This document shows positions 1 to 9,914 of a stretch of 64,000 bases of DNA, piece after piece (position 1 is the first letter of the stretch; every line of letters starts with the position of its first letter). A program made the translations under genes and the position numbers. Origin of the DNA: Acidobacteriaceae bacterium (GTDB taxonomy: Bacteria; Acidobacteriota; Terriglobia; Bryobacterales; Bryobacteraceae); the NCBI GenBank assembly GCA_020247055.1, contig JADCJL010000108.1, positions 54,631 through 118,630 of the forward strand, given 5' to 3'. Below the pieces are notes generated by a model that was not told the origin of the DNA, ran no database searches, and saw only the letters and a program-made list of their open reading frames with translations.

Positions 1-2739
1 CGGGCGCTCGATTCGCTTTGCAAGCGGGCGTCGTGGGCGATTGAGGCCGGCTACTCGATTCTGATTTTGAGCGACCGCGGGATCAACGAAGATTCGGCGC
101 CGATTCCGTCGCTGCTCGCGTTGACGGCGGTGCATAATCATCTGATCCGCGAGGGGAGCCGGACGCGGGTGGCGCTGGTGATTGAGAGCGGCGAGCCGCG
201 GGAGGTGATGCATTTCTGCCTCCTGATTGGTTATGGCGCAAGCGCGGTAAACCCGTATCTGGCGATTGAGACGCTTGAGAACCTGGCGCTGCGGGGCCGG
301 TTGAACGTACCGTTTGATGTGGCCTTGAAGCACTTCAAGAAGGCGATCAACAAGGGCATGTTGAAGGTGTTTTCAAAGATGGGCATTTCGACGCTGCAGA
401 GCTACCGCGGCGCCCAGATCTTTGAAGCCATCGGGTTGAGTTCCGATCTGGTGCAGCAGTACTTCACCGGGACGCCGTCGCGGATTGAAGGGGTGGGGCT
501 CGCCGTGCTGGCCAGGGAGGCCAAGATGAAGCACGACCACGCGTACCGCCCGGTGACGGAGGCGGATACGGAGTTGGACGTGGGCGGAACGTATCAGTAC
601 CGGGTGCGCGGCGAGTATCACCTGCTGAATCCGCAGACGGTGAGTGCGGTGCAGCGGGCCGTGCGCACCGAGAGCTACGCGACCTACAAAGAGTACTCGG
701 ACCATGTGAACAAGCAGACGCGGGCGCTGTGTACGATTCGCGGGTTGCTGCAGTTCAAAGAAGGGCATCCGGTGCCGATCGAAGAGGTGGAACCGGCCAG
801 CGAGATCGTCAAGCGGTTTGCCACCGGGGCAATGTCGTTCGGGTCGATTTCGAAAGAGGCGCACGAGACGATCGCCGTGGCGATGAACCGCATTGGCGGG
901 CGCTCGAACACGGGCGAGGGGGGCGAGGACGAGATCCGTTTCCGGCCGATGGAGAACGGGGACTCGAAGCGGTCGTCCATCAAGCAGGTGGCAAGCGGCC
1001 GGTTCGGGGTGACGACGAATTACCTCGTAAATGCCGACGAGTTGCAGATCAAGATTTCGCAGGGCGCCAAGCCGGGCGAAGGCGGGCAGCTACCGGGCCA
1101 CAAGATCGACGAAGCGATTGCGAAGGTCCGGCATTCGACGCCGGGGGTGGGGCTGATTTCGCCGCCGCCGCACCACGACATCTACTCGATTGAAGACCTG
1201 GCGCAGCTGATCTTCGACCTCAAGAACGTGAACCCGAAGTCGCGGATTTCGGTGAAGCTGGTTTCTGAAGTCGGGGTCGGGACCGTGGCGGCCGGCGTAG
1301 CGAAGGCGCACGCCGACCTGGTGCTGATTTCGGGCGACTCGGGCGGGACGGGCGCGGCGCCGATGACGTCGATCCGTCACGCGGGCGTGCCTTGGGAGCT
1401 GGGCCTGGCCGAGACCCAGCAGGTGCTCGTGATGAACGACCTGCGGAGCCGGATCCGGGTGCAGACCGACGGGAAGCTGCAGACGGGCCGCGACGTGGCG
1501 ATTGCCGCGCTGTTGGGCGCCGAAGAGTATGGTTTCTCGACGACGCCGCTGATTACGATGGGCTGCATCATGATGCGGAAGTGCCATCTGAACACGTGCC
1601 CGGTGGGTATTGCGACGCAAGACCCGGCGCTGCGGGCCAAGTTCCAGGGCAAGCCGGAGGACCTGATCAACTTCTTCTTCTTCGTCGCGGAGGAGATGCG
1701 GGAGATCATGGCCAAGCTGGGCTTCCGGAAGGTGGACGAGATGGTGGGCCGCGTGGACATGCTCGAGGCGCGCGACGTGAGCTATCACTGGAAGGCGAGC
1801 GGCCTGGACCTGAGCGCGATTCTATACAACCCGCCGGTGCCTTCGAAGGTGGGGCGGCGGTGCCTGATCAGCCAGGACCACGGGCTAGCCGATGCGCTCG
1901 ACTACAAGCTGATCGACTTTGCCAAGCCCGCGCTCGAGAACGCCGAGAAGGTGGAGTTCAAGATGCCGATCAGGAACGTGCACCGGACGGTGGGCGCGAT
2001 GCTGTCGGGCGAGGTGGCCAAGCGTTACGGGTCCGCAGGGCTGCCGGACGATACGATCAAGTTTGAGTTCCACGGTTCGGCCGGGCAGAGCTTTGGCGCG
2101 TTTTTGTCGCGCGGGGTGACGCTGGAGCTCGAAGGCGATGCCAACGACTACGTGGGCAAGGGGATGTCGGGCGGCAAGGTGATTGTATACCCGCCGAAGA
2201 ACTCCTCTTTTGTACCGGAAGACAACATTCTGGTGGGCAACGTGGTGCTCTACGGGGCTACGACCGGTGAGGCGTATTTCAACGGCATGGCCGGGGAGCG
2301 TTTCGCGGTACGGAACTCGGGAGCGACGGCGGTGGTGGAAGGCGTGGGCGACCACGGCTGCGAGTACATGACCAAGGGATTGGTGGTGTGCCTGGGTAAG
2401 GCGGGCAAGAACTTCGCGGCGGGCATGAGCGGCGGCATTGCTTATGTGCTCGACGAATCGGGCGAGTTCTGCCGGACGCGCTGCAACCGTTCGGGGGTGG
2501 ACCTTGAACCGGTGGAAGACGCGGCCGATATTCAGGTGCTGCGGAATCTGATCGAGCGGCATGTGCGCTATACCGGCAGCCCGCGCGGCCGCTGGATCCT
2601 GGCCAACTGGGGCACGATGCTGCCGCAGTTTGTAAAGGTATTCCCGCACGAATTGAAGCGCGTGGCCGGGGTGCCGCGGCGCGAGACCCCGTACTTTGTT
2701 CCTGGCGCGGCGCAGGGAGGACAGGTGATTCATGGGTAA
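1..2739 (+). CDS. gltB: Glutamate synthase large subunit, C-terminal part (5' end outside window)
   Basis: Makes glutamate from 2-oxoglutarate and glutamine-derived ammonia, with GltD. The frame is open from base 1, so the TTG start in the ORF track is an artefact of the window edge; the N-terminal amidotransferase domain lies upstream. Visible parts in order are the end of the central domain ([17 protein letters not shown]), the FMN-binding barrel ([11 protein letters not shown], then [10 protein letters not shown]), the 3Fe-4S cysteines ([15 protein letters not shown]) and the C-terminal GXGXG beta-helix ([25 protein letters not shown]). The stop lies inside the gltD start (ATGGGTAA, 8-bp overlap), which points to coupled translation. 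Confidence 0.97.
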   Translation, partial: RALDSLCKRASWAIEAGYSILILSDRGINEDSAPIPSLLALTAVHNHLIREGSRTRVALVIESGEPREVMHFCLLIGYGASAVNPYLAIETLENLALRGRLNVPFDVALKHFKKAINKGMLKVFSKMGISTLQSYRGAQIFEAIGLSSDLVQQYFTGTPSRIEGVGLAVLAREAKMKHDHAYRPVTEADTELDVGGTYQYRVRGEYHLLNPQTVSAVQRAVRTESYATYKEYSDHVNKQTRALCTIRGLLQFKEGHPVPIEEVEPASEIVKRFATGAMSFGSISKEAHETIAVAMNRIGGRSNTGEGGEDEIRFRPMENGDSKRSSIKQVASGRFGVTTNYLVNADELQIKISQGAKPGEGGQLPGHKIDEAIAKVRHSTPGVGLISPPPHHDIYSIEDLAQLIFDLKNVNPKSRISVKLVSEVGVGTVAAGVAKAHADLVLISGDSGGTGAAPMTSIRHAGVPWELGLAETQQVLVMNDLRSRIRVQTDGKLQTGRDVAIAALLGAEEYGFSTTPLITMGCIMMRKCHLNTCPVGIATQDPALRAKFQGKPEDLINFFFFVAEEMREIMAKLGFRKVDEMVGRVDMLEARDVSYHWKASGLDLSAILYNPPVPSKVGRRCLISQDHGLADALDYKLIDFAKPALENAEKVEFKMPIRNVHRTVGAMLSGEVAKRYGSAGLPDDTIKFEFHGSAGQSFGAFLSRGVTLELEGDANDYVGKGMSGGKVIVYPPKNSSFVPEDNILVGNVVLYGATTGEAYFNGMAGERFAVRNSGATAVVEGVGDHGCEYMTKGLVVCLGKAGKNFAAGMSGGIAYVLDESGEFCRTRCNRSGVDLEPVEDAADIQVLRNLIERHVRYTGSPRGRWILANWGTMLPQFVKVFPHELKRVAGVPRRETPYFVPGAAQGGQVIHG

Positions 2740-4156
2740 GGTAACTGGATTTATCGAGTTTGAGCGGGAAGTCCCCACGCGGCGGCCGGTGGCCGAGCGA
2801 GTGAACGACTGGAAGGAGATCTACGAGCCGTTTCCCCTCGTGAAGGTGCAGACGCAGGGGGCGCGGTGCATGGACTGCGGCGTGCCGTTTTGTCATAACG
2901 GTTGCCCGCTGAATAACATCATTCCGGACTGGAACGACCTGGCTTACCGGGACCGTTGGCGGGACGCCATCCGCGTGCTGCATTCGACGAATAACTTCCC
3001 CGAATTTACCGGTCGCATCTGTCCGGCACCTTGCGAGGCGGCCTGCGTGCTGGGGATCAACGAGCCGCCGGTGGCGATTAAGACAATCGAGCGGACCATT
3101 ATTGACCATGCGTGGGAGGAGGGCTGGATTGTGCCGGAACCGCCCGAGACCCGGACGGGGAGGAAGGTGGCCGTGGTGGGCAGCGGGCCGGCGGGCATGG
3201 CAGCGGCGCAGCAGTTGAACCGGGCCGGGCACAGCGTGACGCTGTTTGAGAAGAACGACCGGATTGGCGGGCTGATGCGGTACGGGATCCCGGACTTCAA
3301 GATGGAGAAGCACCATATTGACCGCCGGGTGGAGCAGATGAAGGCCGAGGGCGTGGAGTTTGTCGTGAACGCCCACGTGGGGCATAACGTGTCGGTCGAG
3401 GAGCTGCGGAAGAACTTTGACGCCGTGCTACTGACCGGTGGTTCGGAGGCGCCGCGGGACATCAAGGCCCCGGGGCGGGAGCTGAAGGGCATCTACTTTG
3501 CGATGGAGTGGCTGCCGAACCAGAACAAGCGGGTGGCGGGCGATACGGTGAAGGGCGAGTTTGATGTCCTGGCAACCGACAGGCACGTCATCATCATCGG
3601 CGGCGGCGACACGGGGGCGGACTGCCTGGGCACGTCGCACCGGCACAAGTGCAAGAGCGTGACGCAGTTTGAACTGATGCCGATGCCGCCGGCGCAGCGG
3701 TCTCCGAACACGCCGTGGCCGATGTGGCCGCTCATGCTGCGGACCGAGAGTGCACACGAAGAGGGCGGACGGCGGGAGTGGTCGATCCTGACGACGAAGT
3801 TTGAAGGCGACGAGGAGGGCAACGTCCGGAAGCTGCACACGGTGAAGGTGGGTCCGGCGCCGAAGTTTGAACCGATTCCGGGTTCCGAGCAGGTATGGGA
3901 CGCCGATCTGGTGCTGCTGGCGATGGGCTTTTTGGGTCCGGTGAAGGGCGGCATGCTGGAGCAGTTGGGCGTGGAGCTCGATAACCGCGGCAACGTGAAG
4001 TGCGATGAGGGTTATATGTCGTCGGTGCCGGGGGTGTTTGCGGCGGGCGACATGCGGCGCGGGCAGTCGCTGGTGGTTTGGGCGATTGCGGAGGGCCGGA
4101 AGGCGGCGCGCGGCGTAGACGCGTGGTTGATGGGCGAGAGCAAGCTGCCGGGGTGA
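2732..4156 (+). CDS. gltD: Glutamate synthase small subunit
   Basis: NADPH-dependent small subunit that passes electrons to GltB. The 474-aa length fits the family. The N-terminus carries iron-sulfur cysteines ([14 protein letters not shown], then CPAPCEAAC). An FAD-binding motif ([13 protein letters not shown]) lies near residue 148 and an NADPH-binding motif ([14 protein letters not shown]) near residue 287. The C-terminal [19 protein letters not shown] is typical of the family. The ATG is preceded by a GGGAGG ribosome-binding site and overlaps the gltB stop by 8 bp, so the two form one operon. A strong hairpin follows 10 bp after the stop. Confidence 0.97.
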   Translation: MGKVTGFIEFEREVPTRRPVAERVNDWKEIYEPFPLVKVQTQGARCMDCGVPFCHNGCPLNNIIPDWNDLAYRDRWRDAIRVLHSTNNFPEFTGRICPAPCEAACVLGINEPPVAIKTIERTIIDHAWEEGWIVPEPPETRTGRKVAVVGSGPAGMAAAQQLNRAGHSVTLFEKNDRIGGLMRYGIPDFKMEKHHIDRRVEQMKAEGVEFVVNAHVGHNVSVEELRKNFDAVLLTGGSEAPRDIKAPGRELKGIYFAMEWLPNQNKRVAGDTVKGEFDVLATDRHVIIIGGGDTGADCLGTSHRHKCKSVTQFELMPMPPAQRSPNTPWPMWPLMLRTESAHEEGGRREWSILTTKFEGDEEGNVRKLHTVKVGPAPKFEPIPGSEQVWDADLVLLAMGFLGPVKGGMLEQLGVELDNRGNVKCDEGYMSSVPGVFAAGDMRRGQSLVVWAIAEGRKAARGVDAWLMGESKLPG

Positions 4157-4166
4157 TGGGCTAGCG

Positions 4167-4198
4167 GCTGCTTCCGGGGTTAGCGCCCCGGAAGCAGC
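4167..4198. terminator. Shared hairpin between gltD and the DUF2442 gene
   Basis: A perfect 13-bp inverted repeat (GCTGCTTCCGGGG / CCCCGGAAGCAGC) with a 6-nt loop sits just after gltD. It also forms the last codons and stop of the convergent DUF2442 gene. The plus side is followed only by ATTTCG, so it is a stem without a good U-tract. It is probably a bidirectional terminator or 3'-end-protecting stem. Confidence 0.6.
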
Positions 4199-4413
4199 AT
4201 TTCGCCGATGCCGAGATCTTCATCGAGCAAGGGCCAGCGGATGGAGTAGCCGCTCGGGGAGAGCTGACAGCGCATCCTTTCGACGCTGGTGGCCTGGCCG
4301 AGGCGCTCGGAGATCAACTCCCAGCGGAGGTCGGTTTTGCCGCGGTGGGTGAGGATGGAGAGGTGGCTTTCGCTTGCGCTGATTTCGCGGGCGAGGATGG
4401 CGTTAGAAGGCAC
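4180..4413 (-). CDS. DUF2442-like small protein
   Basis: About 77 aa. The C-terminal half (LSPSGYSIRWPLLDEDLGIGEMLLPG) matches the pattern I know for DUF2442, whose function is unsettled. I chose the GTG at 4413 because GGAGGGC lies at ribosome-binding distance and it starts just before the DUF4160 stop, giving a short overlap; the ORF track's longer version has an implausible low-complexity N-terminus. DUF2442 and DUF4160 genes often sit next to each other, as here. No toxic or DNA-binding motif is visible. Confidence 0.7.
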   Translation of the reverse strand: MPSNAILAREISASESHLSILTHRGKTDLRWELISERLGQATSVERMRCQLSPSGYSIRWPLLDEDLGIGEMLLPGR

Positions 4414-4663
4414 GGCGCCCTCCGAACAGTTCATACCAGCCGTTGGCGATTTCGTCGAAGTGGGTATAAACGATCCGCCGGGCGTCGCGGCGGGAGCGCG
4501 TCGTGAGGTTGTGCTCGAAGTCCTCTTCGATGACAAACTGGTCCGGATGGAGCCAGAACTTGCACTCGCTGTTCCCTTTCTGCACGTAGACGTGCATGGG
4601 TTCTTCGCCTTCGTTCGAGTTGAAGTAACAACCCCAGCCCTGCACCTGGAGCACTGTAGGCAT
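4403..4663 (-). CDS. DUF4160 family small protein
   Basis: 86 aa. It opens with MPTVLQVQGWGCYFNSNEG and continues EPMHVYVQKGNSECKFWL, the hallmark DUF4160 N-terminus (SNE-x-x-EP-x-H-x-H/Y-V followed by AKFWL-like). The long ORF in the track runs back through infC and is not real. The ATG at 4663 is preceded by a near-perfect AGGAGGT site and, further up, TATACT. It starts 56 bp after the infC stop on the same strand, so it may be partly co-transcribed. Function unknown; the family pairs with DUF2442. Confidence 0.8.
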   Translation of the reverse strand: MPTVLQVQGWGCYFNSNEGEEPMHVYVQKGNSECKFWLHPDQFVIEEDFEHNLTTRSRRDARRIVYTHFDEIANGWYELFGGRRAF

Positions 4664-4719
4664 ACTCGACCTCCTGATCGAAGTCAGTATAGTACAGCGG
4701 GTCCGGGCAGGGCCGGAGG

Positions 4720-5328
4720 TTAGCGCGGTGCTTCCGAAGAGCCGGCGGCCGGAGCGGGCGCGGGGGCTGCTTTCTTGGCAGGGGTGTCCTTCTTGAGGGG
4801 ACTGATAAGGATATGGGCGTTGCGGCCTTCGAGGCGCGGTGTGCCTTCGACGATGCCATGGGACTTCAAGTCGGCGGCGAAGCGGAGCAGGAGTTTCTGG
4901 CCGAGATCGACGTGGGCGATCTCGCGACCGCGGAACTGCACGACCGCCTTGACGCGGTTGCCTTCCCCGAGGAAGCGGATGGCGTGGTTCTTTTTGAAGT
5001 CGTAGTCGTGGTCGTCGGTATTGGGCCGGAACTTCAGCTCTTTGACGTGGATGACGTGCTGTTTGCGCTTGGCGTCGTGCGACTTCTTTTTCTGCTCGTA
5101 CTGCCACTGGCCATAGTCCATGGCCTTGGCGACGGGCGGCTCGGCGGTGGGCGCGATGACGATCAGATCCAGTCCGAGGTCTTTGGCCTTCCGCACGGCG
5201 GCCGGGGTGGGCATAACCTCCACGGTGCCATCCGGAAAAACGGCGCGCACTTCGCGCGCTCGGATTGCTTCATTGACGTTCTCTCGAATCTTGGGGCGCG
5301 GAAGACGGAAGGGTCGGTTTGGATACAT
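4720..5328 (-). CDS. infC: Translation initiation factor IF-3
   Basis: Binds the 30S subunit and keeps it apart from 50S during initiation. The N-domain has RENVNEAIRAREVR and GLDLIVIAPTAEPPVAKAMDYG; the C-domain has VKELKFRPNTDDHDYDFK and VVQFRGREIAH. All are typical of IF-3. At 202 aa it is longer than usual because of an Ala/Pro/Lys-rich tail after residue 175. The usual rpmI–rplT genes do not follow; DUF4160 and DUF2442 genes do. The ATG at 5328 lacks a clear ribosome-binding site, and AUU or other rare starts are known for this gene, so the start is slightly uncertain. Confidence 0.95.
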   Translation of the reverse strand: MYPNRPFRLPRPKIRENVNEAIRAREVRAVFPDGTVEVMPTPAAVRKAKDLGLDLIVIAPTAEPPVAKAMDYGQWQYEQKKKSHDAKRKQHVIHVKELKFRPNTDDHDYDFKKNHAIRFLGEGNRVKAVVQFRGREIAHVDLGQKLLLRFAADLKSHGIVEGTPRLEGRNAHILISPLKKDTPAKKAAPAPAPAAGSSEAPR

Positions 5329-5338
5329 TCAGATCGTA

Positions 5339-5367
5339 TCCCTAGTGTAATAGGAACCAGCTGTCAA
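5339..5367 (-). promoter_or_regulatory. Possible infC promoter
   Basis: On the minus strand a perfect TTGACA (5367–5362) is followed after 17 bp by TAGGGA, a weak -10, ending 10 bp before the infC ATG. The -35 and spacing are good and the -10 is poor. If real, the transcript would have almost no leader. Confidence 0.35.
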
Positions 5368-5439
5368 GTCTATCCCGCATTTTTTTACTTTGGCCGCGGT
5401 ATGGCGGCGGGAGATTCCGCGTACTATAGTGGCATTGCT

Positions 5440-7002
5440 ATGAGTCTGGCTCCCGGGCAACAAATTGGCGACTACCGCATCCTGCAGGAATTGGGTGCAG
5501 GGGGAATGGGTAAGGTCTTTAAGGTGCAGAACGTCATCTCGGACCGGTTGGAGGCGATGAAGGTTCTGCTGCCGGATCTGAGCGGCAACACGGAGCTCGC
5601 CGACCGGTTTCTGCGCGAGATCAAGGTACAGGCGAGTCTCGAGCATCCGAATATTGCGCGGCTGCACACGGCGATGCGCGACGGCAACCAGCTGCTGATG
5701 CTAATGGAGTTCGTCGAGGGGCGGACGGTGGAGAGCCTGTTTACGCCGGAGCGCCCGCTGCCGCTCGACTATGCGGTGTGGTGCTCGATGCAGGTGCTGA
5801 GCGCGCTCGGGTACGCGCACGAGCGGGGCATTGTGCACCGGGACATCAAGCCTTCGAACATGATGCTGACAAGCCAGGGGCAGATCAAGCTGCTGGACTT
5901 TGGCATTGCGCGGGTGGTGAACGATCCCTCGCTGACGCAGACGCGGCAGACGATGGGGTCGCTGTTCTACATGTCGCCGGAGCAGATTAACGGGCAGCCG
6001 GTGGATTCGCGGTCGGACCTGTATTCGCTGGGGATCTCGCTCTACCAGATGGTGACCGGGCGGAAGCCGTTTGAGGGGACGAGCGAGTTTTCAATAATGG
6101 CGGCGCACATGCAGCAGCAGTCGATTCCGCCGATTCAGCTGGATCCTTCAATGCCGCAGGCGTTGAACGATGTGATTTTGCGGGCGATGGCCAAGGACGC
6201 TAATCAGCGTTATCAAAGCGCGGGGGAGTTTTACGCGGCGCTCGACGGGGTGCTGCGGGTGCTGCAGGGCGGGGGGGCGGCGGCTCCGGCAGCGGTCGCG
6301 CCGCAGGCGCCGGCGGTGGCGGCGGCTACGCCTTCGTCCGGGGGCGGCGGGTTGGCGCTGAAGCTGGGTGCGGTGGCGCTGTTGGTGGCGTTGGTGGCGG
6401 GGGGCGGGTTGGTTTGGTGGAAGCTGCGCAGACCGGCGGCCGAGCCGGTGGTGACCGAACCGGCAGCGGCAGCGCCAGCGGTGGTGGCGGCTCCGGAGGG
6501 AAGGAGCGAACCGTCGGCGGAGACCGCTGCGCCGGTGGCGGCGGAACCAGCTAAACCAGCGGCGGCGCCCGCGCAGGGGACGGCCGTCCAACGGCTGGGC
6601 AAGCTGCCGCCGGAGCTGACAGCCACAAGGACGGCGGAACCGGCACCTTCGGCGCCAGTGGCTCCGGCGGCAGCTCCAGTGGGGGCGGTCGCCGCGCCCG
6701 TGGCGACACCGGCGGCGCCGCCGCGTTTGGGCGCCGCAGAGGCGTCCGAGTTGCGGGTGCGGCGGGTGCGGGTTCAGTCGCGCCTCGAGGCGTGCAAGGC
6801 GGCGATGAATAATCTGCGGGAGACGCTGGCGAGCCAGGGACTGAAACCGCGGGGAGACATCGCGGCGCTGCTCGAGACGGTGGCGAGTGAGATCGGCGAG
6901 GGGGAAGCGGCCATGCAGGGGGCGGACGCCGAGGCGGCGCGGCAGCACTTTTCGGTGGCCGAGCAGGCGCTTCGGAAGGCCGAGCGGTTCTTCAACCTGT
7001 AG
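5440..7002 (+). CDS. Membrane-anchored Ser/Thr protein kinase (PknB-like)
   Basis: 520 aa from the ATG at 5440; the 729-aa ORF in the track runs back through infC and is not real. The kinase domain (about residues 10–275) has the glycine loop LGAGGMGKVF, a lysine in EAMKVLL (K41), HRDIKPSN (D135), DFG (153–155) and MSPEQ. An Ala/Pro-rich stretch precedes one membrane segment near 303–326 (LGAVALLVALVAGGG). A second Ala/Pro-rich linker and a helical C-terminal domain outside the cytoplasm follow, with no PASTA repeats. TATAGT ends 9 bp before the ATG and no ribosome-binding site is seen. Substrates are unknown. Confidence 0.93.
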   Translation: MSLAPGQQIGDYRILQELGAGGMGKVFKVQNVISDRLEAMKVLLPDLSGNTELADRFLREIKVQASLEHPNIARLHTAMRDGNQLLMLMEFVEGRTVESLFTPERPLPLDYAVWCSMQVLSALGYAHERGIVHRDIKPSNMMLTSQGQIKLLDFGIARVVNDPSLTQTRQTMGSLFYMSPEQINGQPVDSRSDLYSLGISLYQMVTGRKPFEGTSEFSIMAAHMQQQSIPPIQLDPSMPQALNDVILRAMAKDANQRYQSAGEFYAALDGVLRVLQGGGAAAPAAVAPQAPAVAAATPSSGGGGLALKLGAVALLVALVAGGGLVWWKLRRPAAEPVVTEPAAAAPAVVAAPEGRSEPSAETAAPVAAEPAKPAAAPAQGTAVQRLGKLPPELTATRTAEPAPSAPVAPAAAPVGAVAAPVATPAAPPRLGAAEASELRVRRVRVQSRLEACKAAMNNLRETLASQGLKPRGDIAALLETVASEIGEGEAAMQGADAEAARQHFSVAEQALRKAERFFNL

Positions 7003-7007
7003 GCTGT

Positions 7008-9404
7008 TTACTCGCCGCGAAGGGCCGTGGCGGGGTCGATGCGGGTGGCGCGCCAGGCGGGCAGAAAGGTGGCCAGGGCGGCGACGAGGGTCAGCAGCAG
7101 GGCGACGGCAGAGTAGACGAGCGGGTTCCAGGCGCTGATGCCGTAGAGAACCGCCGCGAGGGCCTGACCGGCAAGGGCGGCGAGGATGAGGCCGGCACCG
7201 ATACCGCAGGTGGCCAAGCGGAGGCCCTGGCCCATCACCAGGCGGAGGATCTGAGCGGGTGCAGCGCCGAGGGCAAGGCGAATGCCGAGTTCCTTCGAGC
7301 GGCGAGTGATCGAGTAGGTCATGACGCCGTAGATGCCGATGGTGGCCAGCAGTAGAGCGGCGGCGGCAAACAGGAGGGTGACCAGGCTGAGCAGGCGGGA
7401 GGCGGCGATGGATTCGTGGACGACGTCGTCCATGGAGCGGATGCGGTTGAGGGGAATAGTGGGATCGAGCTGGCGCATCTCCTGTTTGAGGGCACCGGCG
7501 ATTTGCGACGGAGCGAGGGGGGAGCGGAGGGCAATAGTGAGAGTGGGATAGGGCATCTGGGCGAAGGGGATGTAGACTTCGGCGCGAGGTTCGTCGGCGA
7601 GGCCGCGGCGACGGATCCCCCCGACGATGCCGACGACTTCGCCCGTCCAGTCGGCGCCGTAGGAGAGGGTGATCTTGCGTCCGATCGGGTTTTGGCCGGG
7701 AAAGAACTGGCGGGCCATCGGGGCGGAGAGAATGACGACGCGCGGGGAATCCTTCGCGTCGCGGGGGTCGAAGAGGCGTCCAGCGAGCAGGGGGATACGG
7801 AAGGTCTCGAAGTATCCGGGAGTGACCGAGACGTTGCCGACGGCGGGCTTGACGGCGGGCGGCGGCTCGCCGGGGATGGTGAGATCCATGAAAGAGTAGA
7901 CGCCGCCGAGAGGGGGGAAGATGGTGGCGGCGGCGGATTGGACGCCGGGGAGGGCGCGGATGCGGTCGAGGTAGTTTTGGACGAACTGGGCGGCCGCATC
8001 GGGGGAGGCGAAGCGTCGGGTAGGCAGGGAGAGATCGAGGACGGTGACGCTGCCGGTACGGAAGCCGGCGTCGACGGCGAGGAGACGGCGGACGCTTTCG
8101 AGCAGGAGTCCCGCGCCGATGAGGAGGAAGGAGGCGAGGGCGACTTCGGCGATGACGAGGGCGCCGCGCAGGCTGCTTTGGCGGCGGCCGGCGGTGGCGC
8201 CGCGTCCGCCGGCGGTTTGGAGGTCAGTGGCGAAAAGGGCGGGGGCGAGGCCGAACAGAAGGGCGGTGACGGTGACAAGGGCAACCGTGAAGGCGATGGA
8301 GGCGCCGTCGAGTTGGAGTTCGTCGAGACGGGGCAGGGACGGCAGAGACAGCACGCGGAGGAGGCGGACGGCCCACCAGGCGAGGAGGAGGCCGAGGGCG
8401 CCGCCGAGGGCGGCGAGGGCGAAGCTTTCCGTGAGGAGTTGGCGAAGGAGGCGGGCGCGGGGGGCACCGAGGGCGGAGCGGATGGCGAACTCCCGCTGGC
8501 GGCTGGCGGCGCGGGCGAGCAGGAGGTTGGCGAGGTTGCCACAGACGGTGAGCAGGAGTACGCCAACGGCGACGGCGAGCAGGTAGAGCATGGGCCGGAC
8601 TTCGCCGGTGATGGCGTGGGCGAGGGTTTCAACGGCGGCGCGGTAGCCGCGGTTGGTTTGGGGGTAGAGCTGTTCGTTGCGCTCGCCGAGGGCGAGGATC
8701 TCCTGGCGGGCGGCTTCGACGGTGGCGCCGGAACGGAGACGGCCGATGGCTTTATAGATATGAGCGTCGCGGAGGCGGGAGTTGGGGGAGCCGACGGGGA
8801 TGGGGGTCCAGCCAGCGGCGGGTTGGGGGAACTGGAAGCTGGGCGGCATGATGCCGATGACTTCGTAGTCGTTGGCATTGAGGGTGATTTTTTTGCCTAG
8901 GATGGCGGGGTCGCCGCCGTGGCGGCTGAGCCACCAGGAGTGGGAGAGGACGATCAGGCGGTGTTGTCCGGCTTGGTCTTCGCCGGCGGCAAAGGTGCGG
9001 CCGTGGAGGGGCCGGGCGCCGAGGAGGGCGAAGAAGTTGAAGTTGGTGGCGATGGTTTCGACCTGTTCGGGTTCGCCGGCGCCGGAGTAGATGGGGCGGT
9101 CGGGGTAGAAGGAGTAGGCAGCGAGGGCGACAAGGGTTTGGGAGTGCTGGCGGTAGTCGAGGAGGTCGGGCATGGAGATGCCCTGCTGCTCTTTGCCGTC
9201 AAGGGTGGGGACGCCGGAGAGGTGGACGAGGGAGTCGGGCTGGTCGTAGGGGAGGGGCCGCAGGAGGAGGCTATTGACGAGGGCAAAGATGGTGATGTTG
9301 GCGCCGATTCCCAGCGCCAGCGTCAGTAGGGCGACTGAGGCGAAACCGGGCTGCTTGACGAGCAGGCGGATGGCGAAGCGGAGATCGTCCGGGATGGCTG
9401 GCAA
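7008..9404 (-). CDS. ADOP-type ABC transporter permease (MacB/FtsX-like, duplicated)
   Basis: 798 aa with two FtsX/MacB units in one chain. The first has TM1 (LALGIGANITIFALVN), a periplasmic MacB-like domain, then AREFAIRSALGAPRARLL-type FtsX signatures. The second repeats this and ends with ELGIRLALGAAPAQIL and PAWRATRIDPATALRGE. This matches the acidobacterial duplicated orphan permease family, which usually lacks a neighbouring ATPase, as here. The start appears to be TTG at 9404, because an in-frame TGA lies just upstream. It converges on the kinase gene with 5 bp between stops. Substrate unknown. Confidence 0.88.
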   Translation of the reverse strand: MPAIPDDLRFAIRLLVKQPGFASVALLTLALGIGANITIFALVNSLLLRPLPYDQPDSLVHLSGVPTLDGKEQQGISMPDLLDYRQHSQTLVALAAYSFYPDRPIYSGAGEPEQVETIATNFNFFALLGARPLHGRTFAAGEDQAGQHRLIVLSHSWWLSRHGGDPAILGKKITLNANDYEVIGIMPPSFQFPQPAAGWTPIPVGSPNSRLRDAHIYKAIGRLRSGATVEAARQEILALGERNEQLYPQTNRGYRAAVETLAHAITGEVRPMLYLLAVAVGVLLLTVCGNLANLLLARAASRQREFAIRSALGAPRARLLRQLLTESFALAALGGALGLLLAWWAVRLLRVLSLPSLPRLDELQLDGASIAFTVALVTVTALLFGLAPALFATDLQTAGGRGATAGRRQSSLRGALVIAEVALASFLLIGAGLLLESVRRLLAVDAGFRTGSVTVLDLSLPTRRFASPDAAAQFVQNYLDRIRALPGVQSAAATIFPPLGGVYSFMDLTIPGEPPPAVKPAVGNVSVTPGYFETFRIPLLAGRLFDPRDAKDSPRVVILSAPMARQFFPGQNPIGRKITLSYGADWTGEVVGIVGGIRRRGLADEPRAEVYIPFAQMPYPTLTIALRSPLAPSQIAGALKQEMRQLDPTIPLNRIRSMDDVVHESIAASRLLSLVTLLFAAAALLLATIGIYGVMTYSITRRSKELGIRLALGAAPAQILRLVMGQGLRLATCGIGAGLILAALAGQALAAVLYGISAWNPLVYSAVALLLTLVAALATFLPAWRATRIDPATALRGE

Positions 9405-9493
9405 GGGGAAGATTCATGGGTAGGATCGCACAAACTGAGGAGTTTTTGCGGAATGTTGCTGGATGGGTGTCGAACGCGCTATCCTATTTTCTT

Positions 9494-9570
9494 CGGGGCG
9501 TGGCTCAGCCTGGTAGAGCGCCTGGTTCGGGACCAGGAGGCCGGAGGTTCGAATCCTCTCGCCCCGACCA
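9494..9570 (+). tRNA. tRNA-Pro (CGG)
   Basis: 77-nt cloverleaf. The acceptor stem CGGGGCG pairs fully with CGCCCCG, the D arm is GCTCAGCCTGGTAGAGC, the anticodon loop is TTCGGGA (anticodon CGG, reading CCG), the T loop is TTCGAAT, and CCA is encoded. It sits alone between the permease and hldD. Confidence 0.97.
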
Positions 9571-9914
9571 TTTCTTGATTCTGCGCTTTCAATAGACCAG
9601 CGGTTGGCAGTAAAGAACTACCAACTCATTCGAGGCGCTTGAACCTTTGGGTGACCTAATCGGGCAAACGGTAACTACGCCGCCCAGTCGGGGGCTGTTT
9701 GTTCAAGCACGCCGGGGTTTTCCTTTTCACCGTACCTGCTTCAGGACAGAGCTTAGTGTCCCGGGTGGCACGGCGCGGTGCTTTTCGAGCGCCGCCATTC
9801 CGTCGCGAACCTTCATCTATTTTACTCCCGCCGCTCTTTTGTTCTCCCGCCATCGCCCACCGTGGACCGCACGGTGCCGATTCGGCGCAGATTCGGGGAT
9901 AATCGAACTGTACT
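9571..9914. other. Intergenic region, no gene seen
   Basis: About 345 bp between tRNA-Pro and hldD. ORFs here overlap hldD or run antisense and match no family I know. GATAAT at 9898–9903, 11 bp before the hldD ATG, is a possible -10 element. I see no integrase fragment or repeat of the tRNA 3' end. Confidence 0.5.

Noticed and set aside
4813-5439. N-terminal extension of the kinase ORF
   Set aside because: Runs antisense through infC; the kinase domain begins at 5440.
7416-8900. 494-aa plus-strand ORF inside the permease gene
   Set aside because: Glu/Gly-rich shadow of the ADOP permease.
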